This document shows, piece by piece, positions 54,800 through 62,353 of a stretch of 64,000 bases of DNA (the first letter of the stretch is position 1; every line of letters begins with the position of its first letter). The stretch is taken from the NCBI GenBank assembly GCA_036675475.1, contig JAKFEY010000029.1:62001-126000 (forward strand). Reading direction: 5' to 3'. Position numbers and translations under genes: made by a program. Under the pieces are notes generated by a model. That model saw only the letters and a list, made by a program, of their open reading frames with translations, had not been told where the DNA came from and made no database searches. The stretch is from JALYRV01 sp036675475. GTDB taxonomy: Bacteria > Acidobacteriota > Vicinamibacteria > Vicinamibacterales > SCN-69-37.

Positions 54800-56028
54800 C
54801 TGCGCCGCTGCTGATCGCGGCGGCCCTCGTCCTGCAGGCGCAGCCTGCGAGGACGATCAACGAAATCCGCGTACACGGCAATCATTCGACGCCGGACGCG
54901 CGCGTGCTGGAGCTGGCCGGCGCAAAGCCGGGTGACGCGTTCACCGGCGCGACGGTCAAGGCGATTGAGGATCGGCTGCGCGCGTCAGGGCAGTTCGATC
55001 GTGTCGACGTGGTGACGCGCTCGCGGTCGCTCGACGGCAGCGACCTCTCGCTCGTCATCCTGGTCGAAGAAAAATTCATCGTCCCGCTCGACAGGCCCGG
55101 CGCCGGCATCGTCAATCCCGTGCGGCGGATCGTGAACACGCCGCTCTTCCTGCCGATTCTGGATTTCAGCGACTACGGCTTCTCGTACGGCCTGCGCGCC
55201 AGCATGGTCAACCTGACGGGGCGGGGCAGCCGGCTGTCGTTTCCTTTCACCTGGGGCGCGCAGAAGCGCGTGGCGGCGGAGTACGAATATCGCTTCGGTC
55301 CCGACCGGCGCGCGCGCGTCGACGGCGCCGCCTCGTGGGCGCGCCGCGAGAATCCGTTCTATGCGATCGACGACACGCGCCGCGAGGCGGCGGCCGGCGT
55401 GTCGTATCAGGTGGCCAGGCCCCTGCGCGCCGGCGTGCGCGGCGGCCTCACCGATGTGTCGTTTGCGGAAACCGGCGAGCGCTTTCCGTGGGTGTCGGCC
55501 GACGTCACGCTCGACACGCGCATCGATCCCGAGCTGCCGCGCGAGGCCGTGTACGCCTCGGTGCGCGTCGAGCACCTGGCCTTCGAGCGGTCGCCGGCCG
55601 CCAACCGCGTCCGCACCGACCTGCGCGGCTATCTGGGCCTGATCGGCCAGTCGGTGCTCGCGGTGCGCGGCCTGCACGTGATGAGCGACACGCCGCTGCC
55701 GGCCTTCGAGCGCGCGCTGCTCGGCGGCGCGTCGACGCTGCGCGGCTCCGCGTTCGGCTTCGCGGCCGGCGACAACATGGCCGTGGGATCGATCGAGCTG
55801 CGCGTGCCGATCTCCTCACCCTTGAGTCTCGGGCGCCTTGGCGTGAATGTCTTTGCGGATGTGGGCGCGGCCTACGATCGCGGCACGGCGCTCGCCGACG
55901 CGAACTATCAGTGGGGCTACGGCGCGGGCGCGTTCTTCAGTGCCACCGTATTCAAGCTCAATCTCGACGTGGCCACCGATGGCCACGGACACACCCGCGC
56001 GCATCTCGCCAGCGGGTTTCGGTTTTAA
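54796..56028 (+). CDS. Omp85/BamA-family outer-membrane protein with a single POTRA domain
   Basis: A 410-residue protein. After a signal peptide comes one POTRA-like domain (about 20-95; NEIRVHGNHSTPDARVLELA, then GQFDRVDVVTR). A surface-antigen barrel of about 300 residues follows, containing LLGGASTLRGSAFG, which matches the conserved VRGF-type loop, and ending in aromatic GFRF as outer-membrane proteins do. It is shorter than BamA (five POTRA), so it is a specialised translocator or assembly factor. GTG 54796 overlaps the previous stop. Confidence 0.87.
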   Translation: MTAPLLIAAALVLQAQPARTINEIRVHGNHSTPDARVLELAGAKPGDAFTGATVKAIEDRLRASGQFDRVDVVTRSRSLDGSDLSLVILVEEKFIVPLDRPGAGIVNPVRRIVNTPLFLPILDFSDYGFSYGLRASMVNLTGRGSRLSFPFTWGAQKRVAAEYEYRFGPDRRARVDGAASWARRENPFYAIDDTRREAAAGVSYQVARPLRAGVRGGLTDVSFAETGERFPWVSADVTLDTRIDPELPREAVYASVRVEHLAFERSPAANRVRTDLRGYLGLIGQSVLAVRGLHVMSDTPLPAFERALLGGASTLRGSAFGFAAGDNMAVGSIELRVPISSPLSLGRLGVNVFADVGAAYDRGTALADANYQWGYGAGAFFSATVFKLNLDVATDGHGHTRAHLASGFRF

Positions 56029-56035
56029 GAGACCA

Positions 56036-56154
56036 GGAAAGGTAAATGGTAAATCGTAGATAGCATCGGCCATGGTCTACTGCCAGAGGCTGCGAGTCAG
56101 CTGCTGGCCATAGGCGATCGCCGATGCTATTTACGATTTACCATTTACCTTTCT
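56036..56154. repeat. Long inverted repeat between convergent genes; arm 2 encodes the end of the AMIN protein
   Basis: Arms 56038-56070 and 56120-56152 are complementary at 32 of 33 positions, with partial pairing continuing outward and into the 49-base loop. The arms carry AT-rich ATTTAC units unlike the surrounding GC-rich DNA. The minus-strand AMIN gene takes its last six codons and stop (KVNGKS*) from arm 2. It could act as a bidirectional terminator or be a small mobile repeat. Confidence 0.85.
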
Positions 56155-56925
56155 GGAATGCTCCAGGAGGAGGATCGCGCCGGATGCCGCGCTGATCGCG
56201 TTGGCGCGCGACTGGTCGGTGCCGTCGGCGATGGCGCGGGCCCGCGCGCGCGCGGCGGCCGCGACCGCGTCAATCGCGGCGACGAGCGCCTGGTCTGCCG
56301 CCGATCCGCTGACGGCCATGGCGCGCGCCCCGGTGGCGAGCTCCTCCGACTCGGCGATCAGCGCCGCCAGCTCGCCGTCGGCCGGGCCATTCCACGTGCG
56401 GATGGCGTCCACCGCGGGCGCCATCGCGAACAGCTTCGCGCGAATCTGCGCGCGGCGATCCACGGCCGGCGTGACCGGGCCGGGCGGCACGTAGATCACC
56501 TTGCCCGGCGCCTCGGCGCCGTCGATCGGTGCGTCCGCGGCGCGCATGGCCTCGCGGCCGATGACCACGCGCACATCGCCGCCCGCGCGCTCCATGCGCC
56601 ACGGCGCCTTTTCTGACAGATCGATGACGACTCTCGTCACGGCCGGATCCGGCTGATTGAGCGCCAGCCTGACGCGCGAAACCGGCCCCCCGCCGACTTC
56701 CAGAAGCCTGCGGCCGCCTGGCCTCACCCCCGTGATGTCGAAGTAAATCCGCCAGGGCTGCTCGAGCAGCCTGGGCTCGGACACCCGCGCGCCGGGCATC
56801 AGCCCGATCGTGACGCTGGTGACGCCGCCCGCGCGCGCGGCGGCGACGGCCGTCACCTGCGGCGCCGGCTGAGCCGTAAGGGGCGCCGCACTGAGCGCCA
56901 CAATGAGCGCAAGGCTGTGAACCAT
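56131..56925 (-). CDS. AMIN-domain protein, exported
   Basis: A 264-residue protein with a signal peptide (about 1-18). An AMIN domain (about 25-125; RLLEQPWRIYFDITG, then VTRVVIDLSEKAPWRM) targets proteins to peptidoglycan or secretion-pilus structures. The C-terminal half is Ala-rich and helical. There is no amidase domain, so it is not itself a cell-wall hydrolase. ATG 56925 gives the signal peptide; TACAAC (56938-56933) seven bases upstream is a near-match to the leaderless pattern. The final residues come from the inverted repeat. Confidence 0.82.
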   Translation of the reverse strand: MVHSLALIVALSAAPLTAQPAPQVTAVAAARAGGVTSVTIGLMPGARVSEPRLLEQPWRIYFDITGVRPGGRRLLEVGGGPVSRVRLALNQPDPAVTRVVIDLSEKAPWRMERAGGDVRVVIGREAMRAADAPIDGAEAPGKVIYVPPGPVTPAVDRRAQIRAKLFAMAPAVDAIRTWNGPADGELAALIAESEELATGARAMAVSGSAADQALVAAIDAVAAAARARARAIADGTDQSRANAISAASGAILLLEHSRKVNGKS

Positions 56926-57031
56926 GGCGGCCGTTGTATCGGCCGTCCGGACTCTCGCCTGCAGGCCAGCTCGTCTGTACTTCCTGTTGTGGTCGATCTC
57001 TTGCAGATACGGTGCGGCTGAGGAGACGTTC

Positions 57032-57289
57032 ATGGAAATTCTGAGTTGGATCCTGTTTGGTCTGGTGGTGGGCGCGCTTGCGAAGCTGGTGATGCCAGGC
57101 AAGGACCCCGGCGGCATCATCGTGACGATTCTGCTGGGCATCGCCGGCGCGCTGCTCGGCGGCTTCCTGGGCCGCGCCCTGGGGCTGTACGAGGCGGGCG
57201 AAAGCGCTGGCTGGATTGCCGCGTTCGTCGGCGCGCTGCTTCTGCTGGTGATTTATCGGATGGTGGCCGGCCGCAGCACGCGCGTCTGA
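57032..57289 (+). CDS. GlsB/YeaQ/YmgE family small membrane protein
   Basis: An 85-residue protein with three hydrophobic helices and the Gly-rich pattern of the family (GLVVGALAKLVMPG, GIAGALLGGFLG). Such proteins are stress-associated membrane proteins of unclear function. A good Shine-Dalgarno (AGGAGA, 57021-57026) sits five bases before the ATG, in contrast to the leaderless genes nearby. Two hairpins follow its stop. Confidence 0.88.
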   Translation: MEILSWILFGLVVGALAKLVMPGKDPGGIIVTILLGIAGALLGGFLGRALGLYEAGESAGWIAAFVGALLLLVIYRMVAGRSTRV

Positions 57290-57290
57290 T

Positions 57291-57314
57291 CGCCCGAGGC
57301 GGCCACCTCGGGCG
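57291..57314 (+). terminator. 9-bp perfect stem-loop right after the GlsB-like gene
   Basis: CGCCCGAGG (57291-57299) pairs with CCTCGGGCG (57306-57314) around six bases. It begins two bases after the stop. There is no clear T-run, so it may stop transcription weakly or protect the 3' end. Confidence 0.5.
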
Positions 57315-57326
57315 AGCGGCGGGATA

Positions 57327-57346
57327 GGGGAGGGGCGGCCCTCCCC
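57327..57346 (+). terminator. 8-bp GC stem-loop before the LolA-like gene
   Basis: GGGGAGGG pairs with CCCTCCCC around GCGG and is followed by TTA. With the previous hairpin it probably isolates the GlsB-like gene from the next promoter (TAAGAT at 57355-57360). Confidence 0.45.
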
Positions 57347-57354
57347 TTACCTGC

Positions 57355-57360
57355 TAAGAT
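57355..57360 (+). promoter_or_regulatory. TAAGAT -10, 9 bases before ATG 57370
   Basis: Lies just after the GC hairpin that closes the preceding unit. Confidence 0.5.
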
Positions 57361-57369
57361 CGCAGACCT

Positions 57370-58092
57370 ATGAAGAAGCTCCTGTGGTCGCTCGCGGTCA
57401 TCACCGCGTTTCTCGTCGCGGCGCATCCGGCTGCCGCGCAAACCGTTGACGAAATCGTCGCCAAGAACTTCACGGCCAAGGGCGGCGACAAGTGGAAGTC
57501 GATCCAGTCGATGCGCATGACCGCGCGCATCACCATCCAGGGCATGGAGCTGCCGATGACCATCGTGTCGAAGCGGCCCAATCTGATGCGTCAGGACATG
57601 TCGTTTCAGGGCGTGTCGATCGTGCAGGCCTACGACGGCACGACGGCGTGGACCATCAATCCGATGATGGGGAGCGATGCCGCGACGGAGCTGCCGGACG
57701 CTGCCGCCGCCTCCATGAAGGAGCAGGCCGATTTCGACGGCCCGCTCGTCGACTACAAGGCCAAGGGCCACGCCGTGGAGCTGGTGGCGCACGAAGATCT
57801 CGCCGGCAAGAAGGCGCATCACCTGAAGCTCACCCGCAAGGACGGCAAGGTCACGCACTACTACATCGACGCGGCCACGGGCGTGGAGCTGAAAGTGGTG
57901 GCGGAAGCGGACCTGGGCACGGGCCCGATGACGATCGAAACCGAGCTGTCGAACTATCAGCCGGTCGAAGGCATCCTGGTGCCGATGTCGATCAAGCAGA
58001 ACTCGCCGCAGGGCGCGGTCACGATCACCGTCGACAAGGTCGAATTCAACCCGGCGCTCGACGACAAAATGTTCCGGATGCCGGGCAAATAG
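57370..58092 (+). CDS. LolA-like/outer-membrane lipoprotein-sorting fold protein
   Basis: A 240-residue periplasmic protein with signal peptide (about 1-23). Pattern VDEIVAKNFTAKGGDKWKSIQSMRMTAR and later THYYIDAATGVELKV fit the half-barrel LolA/outer-membrane lipoprotein-sorting fold that carries lipids or lipoproteins. TAAGAT (57355-57360) nine bases before the ATG implies a leaderless message. The stop is followed at once by a palindromic AGATCT-rich sequence. Confidence 0.85.
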   Translation: MKKLLWSLAVITAFLVAAHPAAAQTVDEIVAKNFTAKGGDKWKSIQSMRMTARITIQGMELPMTIVSKRPNLMRQDMSFQGVSIVQAYDGTTAWTINPMMGSDAATELPDAAAASMKEQADFDGPLVDYKAKGHAVELVAHEDLAGKKAHHLKLTRKDGKVTHYYIDAATGVELKVVAEADLGTGPMTIETELSNYQPVEGILVPMSIKQNSPQGAVTITVDKVEFNPALDDKMFRMPGK

Positions 58093-58120
58093 ATCTGAGA
58101 TCTCAGATCGCGAGATCTCA
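58091..58120. repeat. Palindromic GAGATCTC cluster between convergent genes
   Basis: GATCTGAGATCTCAGATC (58092-58109) is a perfect 18-bp palindrome beginning in the stop codon, and GAGATCTCA recurs at 58112-58120. It fills the 31-base gap to the convergent regulator gene. It may be a bidirectional termination structure; no protein-binding role can be shown. Confidence 0.6.
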
Positions 58121-58123
58121 CAT

Positions 58124-58894
58124 TTAGAGGGGCCGTCCGAGCCGTTCCTGCAGCTTTTCGCGGTATCCGCGGCTCAGGGTGAGCTTGGTGCCGTTGCGCA
58201 GGATCACGACGTACTCGCCGTTGAACCACGGCTGCAGCTCCTTGATCCGCTCCATGTTGACGATGCGGGAGCGGTGGATGCGGAAGAACTTATCGGGATC
58301 GAGTTTCACCTCGATCCCGTTCATCGTCTCGCGCAGCAGGTGCTCGTCGGCGCCGACGTGCAGCTTCACGTAGTTGCCGGCGGCCTCCACCCAGTCGATT
58401 TCATCCGTCCTCAGAAAGAACAGCCGGCCGGCCGACTTGATGACGAGCCGCTCGCTGCGCCCGCCGCCCGGCTTCAGCTCGCGCACCAGTTCCAGCAGCC
58501 GCCGCCCGATTTCGTCGGTGCCCGAGCGTTCGATGGCCTGGCGCACGCGGCCGATCGACTCGGCGAAGCGCTCGCGATCGAAGGGTTTGAGCAGATAGTC
58601 CAGCGCGCGCACGTCGAAGGCCTTCAGGGCGTGCTGGTCGTACGCCGTCACGAACACCACCAGCGGCATGTTGTCGGCGCCCACGGTGCGGATCACCTCG
58701 AAGCCGTCCATCTTCGGCATCTGGATGTCGAGGAAGACCAGGTCGGGCTCGTGCGCGAGGATGGCCTGCACGGCCTCTTCGCCGTCGCGCGCCTCGCCGA
58801 TCACGTCGAGGTCGGGCTGTTCGGTGAGCAGCGCGCGAATGCGTTCGCGCGCGAGCGGTTCATCGTCGACTATGAGCGTGCGGATTTTCTTCAT
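58124..58894 (-). CDS. LytTR-family response regulator
   Basis: A 256-residue regulator. The receiver domain has the acidic pair (VDDE near residues 10-13), phospho-acceptor Asp in VFLDIQMPKMDG, the Thr of FVTAYD and Lys of LLKPF. The LytTR DNA-binding domain follows (FFLRTDEIDWVEAAGNYVKLH, FFRIHRSRIVNM). It would be phosphorylated by the kinase encoded four bases upstream. Targets are not evident. Confidence 0.93.
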   Translation of the reverse strand: MKKIRTLIVDDEPLARERIRALLTEQPDLDVIGEARDGEEAVQAILAHEPDLVFLDIQMPKMDGFEVIRTVGADNMPLVVFVTAYDQHALKAFDVRALDYLLKPFDRERFAESIGRVRQAIERSGTDEIGRRLLELVRELKPGGGRSERLVIKSAGRLFFLRTDEIDWVEAAGNYVKLHVGADEHLLRETMNGIEVKLDPDKFFRIHRSRIVNMERIKELQPWFNGEYVVILRNGTKLTLSRGYREKLQERLGRPL

Positions 58895-58898
58895 CGTG

Positions 58899-60041
58899 TC
58901 AGGCCACGCGCGACTGGGACGGCTGCTGCTCGGCGGGCGCCGCCCGCCACGGCAGCACGATGACCACGGCGAACGCGCCGACGCGCTTGTGGAACTCGAA
59001 GCGGTAGTTCGCGCCGTAATGGTGCGACAGCCGCGCGCGCGTGTTGGTCAGGCCGATGCCCTGCTGCAGTGACTCGAGTCCGGTCTGCGACGGCCCGCAG
59101 CCATCGTCTTCGACTTCCATCCACAGCATGTCGCCCTGCCGCCGGGCCCGCACCGTGAGCGCGCCGCCTTCCGACTTGAGCGCGATGCCGTGCTTGATGG
59201 CGTTTTCGACGAGCGGCTGCAGCACGAGGTTGGGCACCATGCCGTCGAGCGTCTCGCCGTCGATCTGCCAGTGCAGCCTGAGGCGGTCGCCGAGGCGCGC
59301 CTGCTCGATTTGCAGGTACTTGCCGAGAAAGTCGATTTCCTCCTTGAGCGAGGTCTGCTGGCGCCCGACCGTGTCGAGTGTCATGCGCAGCAAATCGCCG
59401 AGCCGCGACAGCATGCGATCGGCGGTGTCGACGTCGCGGTGCATGAGCGCGGAAATGGCGTGCAGCGTGTTGAAGAGGAAGTGCGGCTGCAGCTGCCGCT
59501 GCAGCGTCTGCAGCTGCGCTTCGACCAGGTGTTTTTCGAGCTGCGCGGCGCGCAGCTCGCGGCGATGCGACTCGTGCGAGAAGAACACGGCGTGGCTCAG
59601 GCCCGCGATGGCGGCGTAGGCCAGCAGCTCCCAGTCGAGGAACTGATAGAAGGAGCGCCGGTACTCGTCCGGCCACGAGACGGCCGCGAAGGGCTTGCCC
59701 TGCCCGGCGCGCTCCGCCTGCGCGCGATGCGAGATGTTCACGCGCGCTGAATTGGTGAGCGCGATGTGCACCGCGCAGAAGGCGAGCATGGCGGCCAGGT
59801 GGATGCCCACCGCCGTCTTCCAGGTTCTGCGATCCACGCGCACGCGCTTCGACAGCGCGATGATGGGCAGCGACAGCAGCGCCCATCCCATCCAGAACGC
59901 CGCGTTGAGGATCAGCAGGTCGGCCACCACCGGCTCGCGCCCGTTCGCGCGCGTGAGCAGCATCGCCATGTACGTGGCGAAACAGGTGAGTCCCGCTCCG
60001 CCGGCGAGAATGCCGGCCACGACTTTGTAGCGCGTCCCCAT
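58899..60041 (-). CDS. LytS-type sensor histidine kinase
   Basis: A 380-residue kinase with about four N-terminal membrane segments (to about residue 155), then the His_kinase domain with phospho-acceptor His in QLQPHFLFNTLHAISAL. An ATPase domain follows (LVLQPLVENAIKHG, DDGCG, GIGLTNTRARL). ATG 60041 is eight bases after TAAGAT (60055-60050), suggesting a leaderless start for the kinase-regulator unit. The sensed signal is unknown. Confidence 0.92.
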   Translation of the reverse strand: MGTRYKVVAGILAGGAGLTCFATYMAMLLTRANGREPVVADLLILNAAFWMGWALLSLPIIALSKRVRVDRRTWKTAVGIHLAAMLAFCAVHIALTNSARVNISHRAQAERAGQGKPFAAVSWPDEYRRSFYQFLDWELLAYAAIAGLSHAVFFSHESHRRELRAAQLEKHLVEAQLQTLQRQLQPHFLFNTLHAISALMHRDVDTADRMLSRLGDLLRMTLDTVGRQQTSLKEEIDFLGKYLQIEQARLGDRLRLHWQIDGETLDGMVPNLVLQPLVENAIKHGIALKSEGGALTVRARRQGDMLWMEVEDDGCGPSQTGLESLQQGIGLTNTRARLSHHYGANYRFEFHKRVGAFAVVIVLPWRAAPAEQQPSQSRVA

Positions 60042-60049
60042 GCGGCTGG

Positions 60050-60055
60050 ATCTTA
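60050..60055 (-). promoter_or_regulatory. TAAGAT -10, 8 bases before the histidine kinase ATG (60041)
   Basis: Same hexamer as at 57355 and 35364; supports ATG 60041 over longer frames. Confidence 0.5.
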
Positions 60056-60162
60056 GACGGAAAATGCTCCCCGTGAGTCTGCATGCTCCGGGGCAGTCCT
60101 GCGCCCGGACCGTCTCTCGTGTAACGTCGTGGGCACTCCCCCTGTCATAGCTAGTGGATGTC

Positions 60163-62328
60163 ATGACGATGCGCCGGCGCGGATCTCTTTTTCTGCTCGT
60201 CGTGCTCGCAACCGGCGCGAGCCTGTCCACCTCTGTGTCGACCCGGGTGCCCTCGCTGCAGCAGGGACCCGCGCGCATCGACGTGGCGCCGTCCGGACGC
60301 GCCTGGCAGATCGGCAACGGCGGCGTGGCCCTGTCGCTGTCGGTCGAGCAGGCCGACGGCCTGCTCCGCCTCACGAGCCTTCGCAACCTGGAAACAGACT
60401 TCAACTGGATCGCCGCGCCCGCGCTCGAGGCGCCGTTGCACGTGGGCGGCGAGTCGGCCCTGCTTGGCTCCGCCACGCTGCGCTTCGATCGCTATCACAC
60501 GGGCGAGCATCGCGGCGGCGTGCGGCTCGATCTGCACTTCGCCGACACGCAGCGCCGTTTCAAGGCCGTGCGCACGTACGTCGTGCATCCCTCCTCCGCC
60601 GTCGTGGAAATGTGGACGCACATCACGCCCGACACGCGTGCGGTGACCGTCGACAAGGTGATCGCGTTCGACGTGCCCCTCGTGCCCGGCACCCTCCGCT
60701 GGATCACAGGGCACCTGAATCCGCCGGAAGCGGGCGGGACGTTCAGCAGCGGCTGGGTGGAGCACGAGCCCGGCCAGCGCTACGACCTTGGATCGTCCGG
60801 CCGCGCGTCGGAGACCACCGTGCCGTGGTTCGCCGTCGATCGCGGCAGCGACAGCATCTTCGGGGCGTACCTCTGGTCGGGCGCGTGGCGTCTCGACACC
60901 GTCCGGTCGGGCGACGTCCTCGGCGCCGCGCTCGCGTCGGCTGCCATCCACACGCCCGTCGCGCGCGGCGCCGCATTCGAGTCGCCGCACGCCATTCTCG
61001 GCGTGGCGTCGGGGTCGACCGGCGCGGTGGCGCAGGTGTCGCGGGAGTGGGTGGTGTCGTCGCTTCGCCAGGGCCGGCCCTTCGATCCGCTCGTCACCTA
61101 CAACACCTGGTTTACCTACGGCACGCACATCGACGAGGCCAGCATGCTTGCCGAAATCGAGCAGGCCGCCGCGCTCGGCGCCGAGCAGTTCGTGCTCGAC
61201 GCCGGCTGGTACGTGGGCATCAACACCGATCCAGCCGACTACACCGCGGGGCTCGGGAGCTGGGACGTCGACGTCGAGCGGTTTCCGTCGGGCCTCGGCC
61301 GCCTGCGCGATCGCGCGCACGAGCTCGGCATGAAATTCGGGCTCTGGGTGGAGCCCGAGCGCGTGTCGGTACACACCATCAATCGGGGCCGCGGCGCAGC
61401 GGAGCGTTACCTCGCCACCGCGCAGGGGCGCTACAACCCGTCGCTCGCGAACGCGGATGCCGCGCAGGTCTGCCTGGCCGACGCGCAGGCCCGCCAGTGG
61501 GTGCTCACGCGCCTGTTTCAGTTGCTCGATGACGTGCGCCCTGACCTGCTGAAGTGGGACAACAACTTCTGGCTCGCCTGCACGCGCACGACGCACGGGC
61601 ACACCGCCACCGATGGCGCGTTCTGGCACGTGCGCGGCTTCACGTCGGTGCTGCAGGCGCTGCGGCAGCGCTATCCCGAGATGCGGATTGAGAACTGTTC
61701 CGGCGGCGGCAATCGCCTGAGCCTCGACCTGCTGGAGTGGACGGATCTCGGATGGATGGACGACCGGTCCGCGCCCTCGAGCCGCGTGCGGCACAACCTC
61801 GAGGGCTTGAGCGCCGCGTTTCCGCCCGCCTATCTCTATTCGTTCGTCATGCAGCACGACGCCGAGCCCATGGCCGACACGCCGGATCTCTCGTGGCTCT
61901 TCCGCAGCCGCATGCCGGGGGCGCTCGGCCTCAGCTGGCGCGGCGGCGAAATGCTGGACCCGTCACGCGAGCTGGCCCAGCGCGAGATTGCGATCTACAA
62001 GATGACCCGCGACATCACGCGCGACGCCTTCGCGGTGGTGCTCACCGGCCAGGTGGAGCAGGACGACGACTCGTCGTGGGATGTCGTGCAGCACGTGTCG
62101 TCCGCGTCGGGCGCGTCGGCGGTGTTCGCCTTCGAGGGCCGGGCCGCGCCCGAGCGCGCCGTGGTCCGGCTGCGCAGGCTCGATCCGGATCGCGACTATG
62201 CCGTCGAGTCGATCGATTACGGCTCGCTCGGCACCGCCTCGGGCCGCGACCTGATGGCCTCGGGCATCGAGCTGCGCTCCGGCTTCCGATCGCGCGCGCA
62301 GATTCTCGTGCTCCGTCCGATCCAGTAG
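60163..62328 (+). CDS. Glycoside hydrolase family 36 alpha-galactosidase-like, secreted
   Basis: A 721-residue enzyme with a signal peptide (about 1-25), a beta-sandwich (about 30-270), a TIM barrel (about 275-590) and a C-terminal beta domain. The nucleophile Asp lies in LLKWDNNFW and the acid/base Asp in EWTDLGWMDD, with NCSGGGNRLSLDLL between, as in GH36. It should release alpha-galactose from plant oligosaccharides in the periplasm. ATG 60163 is preferred; GTG 60154 is an alternative. Confidence 0.92.
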   Translation: MTMRRRGSLFLLVVLATGASLSTSVSTRVPSLQQGPARIDVAPSGRAWQIGNGGVALSLSVEQADGLLRLTSLRNLETDFNWIAAPALEAPLHVGGESALLGSATLRFDRYHTGEHRGGVRLDLHFADTQRRFKAVRTYVVHPSSAVVEMWTHITPDTRAVTVDKVIAFDVPLVPGTLRWITGHLNPPEAGGTFSSGWVEHEPGQRYDLGSSGRASETTVPWFAVDRGSDSIFGAYLWSGAWRLDTVRSGDVLGAALASAAIHTPVARGAAFESPHAILGVASGSTGAVAQVSREWVVSSLRQGRPFDPLVTYNTWFTYGTHIDEASMLAEIEQAAALGAEQFVLDAGWYVGINTDPADYTAGLGSWDVDVERFPSGLGRLRDRAHELGMKFGLWVEPERVSVHTINRGRGAAERYLATAQGRYNPSLANADAAQVCLADAQARQWVLTRLFQLLDDVRPDLLKWDNNFWLACTRTTHGHTATDGAFWHVRGFTSVLQALRQRYPEMRIENCSGGGNRLSLDLLEWTDLGWMDDRSAPSSRVRHNLEGLSAAFPPAYLYSFVMQHDAEPMADTPDLSWLFRSRMPGALGLSWRGGEMLDPSRELAQREIAIYKMTRDITRDAFAVVLTGQVEQDDDSSWDVVQHVSSASGASAVFAFEGRAAPERAVVRLRRLDPDRDYAVESIDYGSLGTASGRDLMASGIELRSGFRSRAQILVLRPIQ

Positions 62329-62341
62329 GCGGAAAAGCCGC

Positions 62342-62347
62342 TATGAT
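62342..62347 (+). promoter_or_regulatory. TATGAT -10, 6 bases before the speA GTG (62354)
   Basis: Leaderless placement before a GTG codon. Confidence 0.5.
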
Positions 62348-62353
62348 GTCGAC

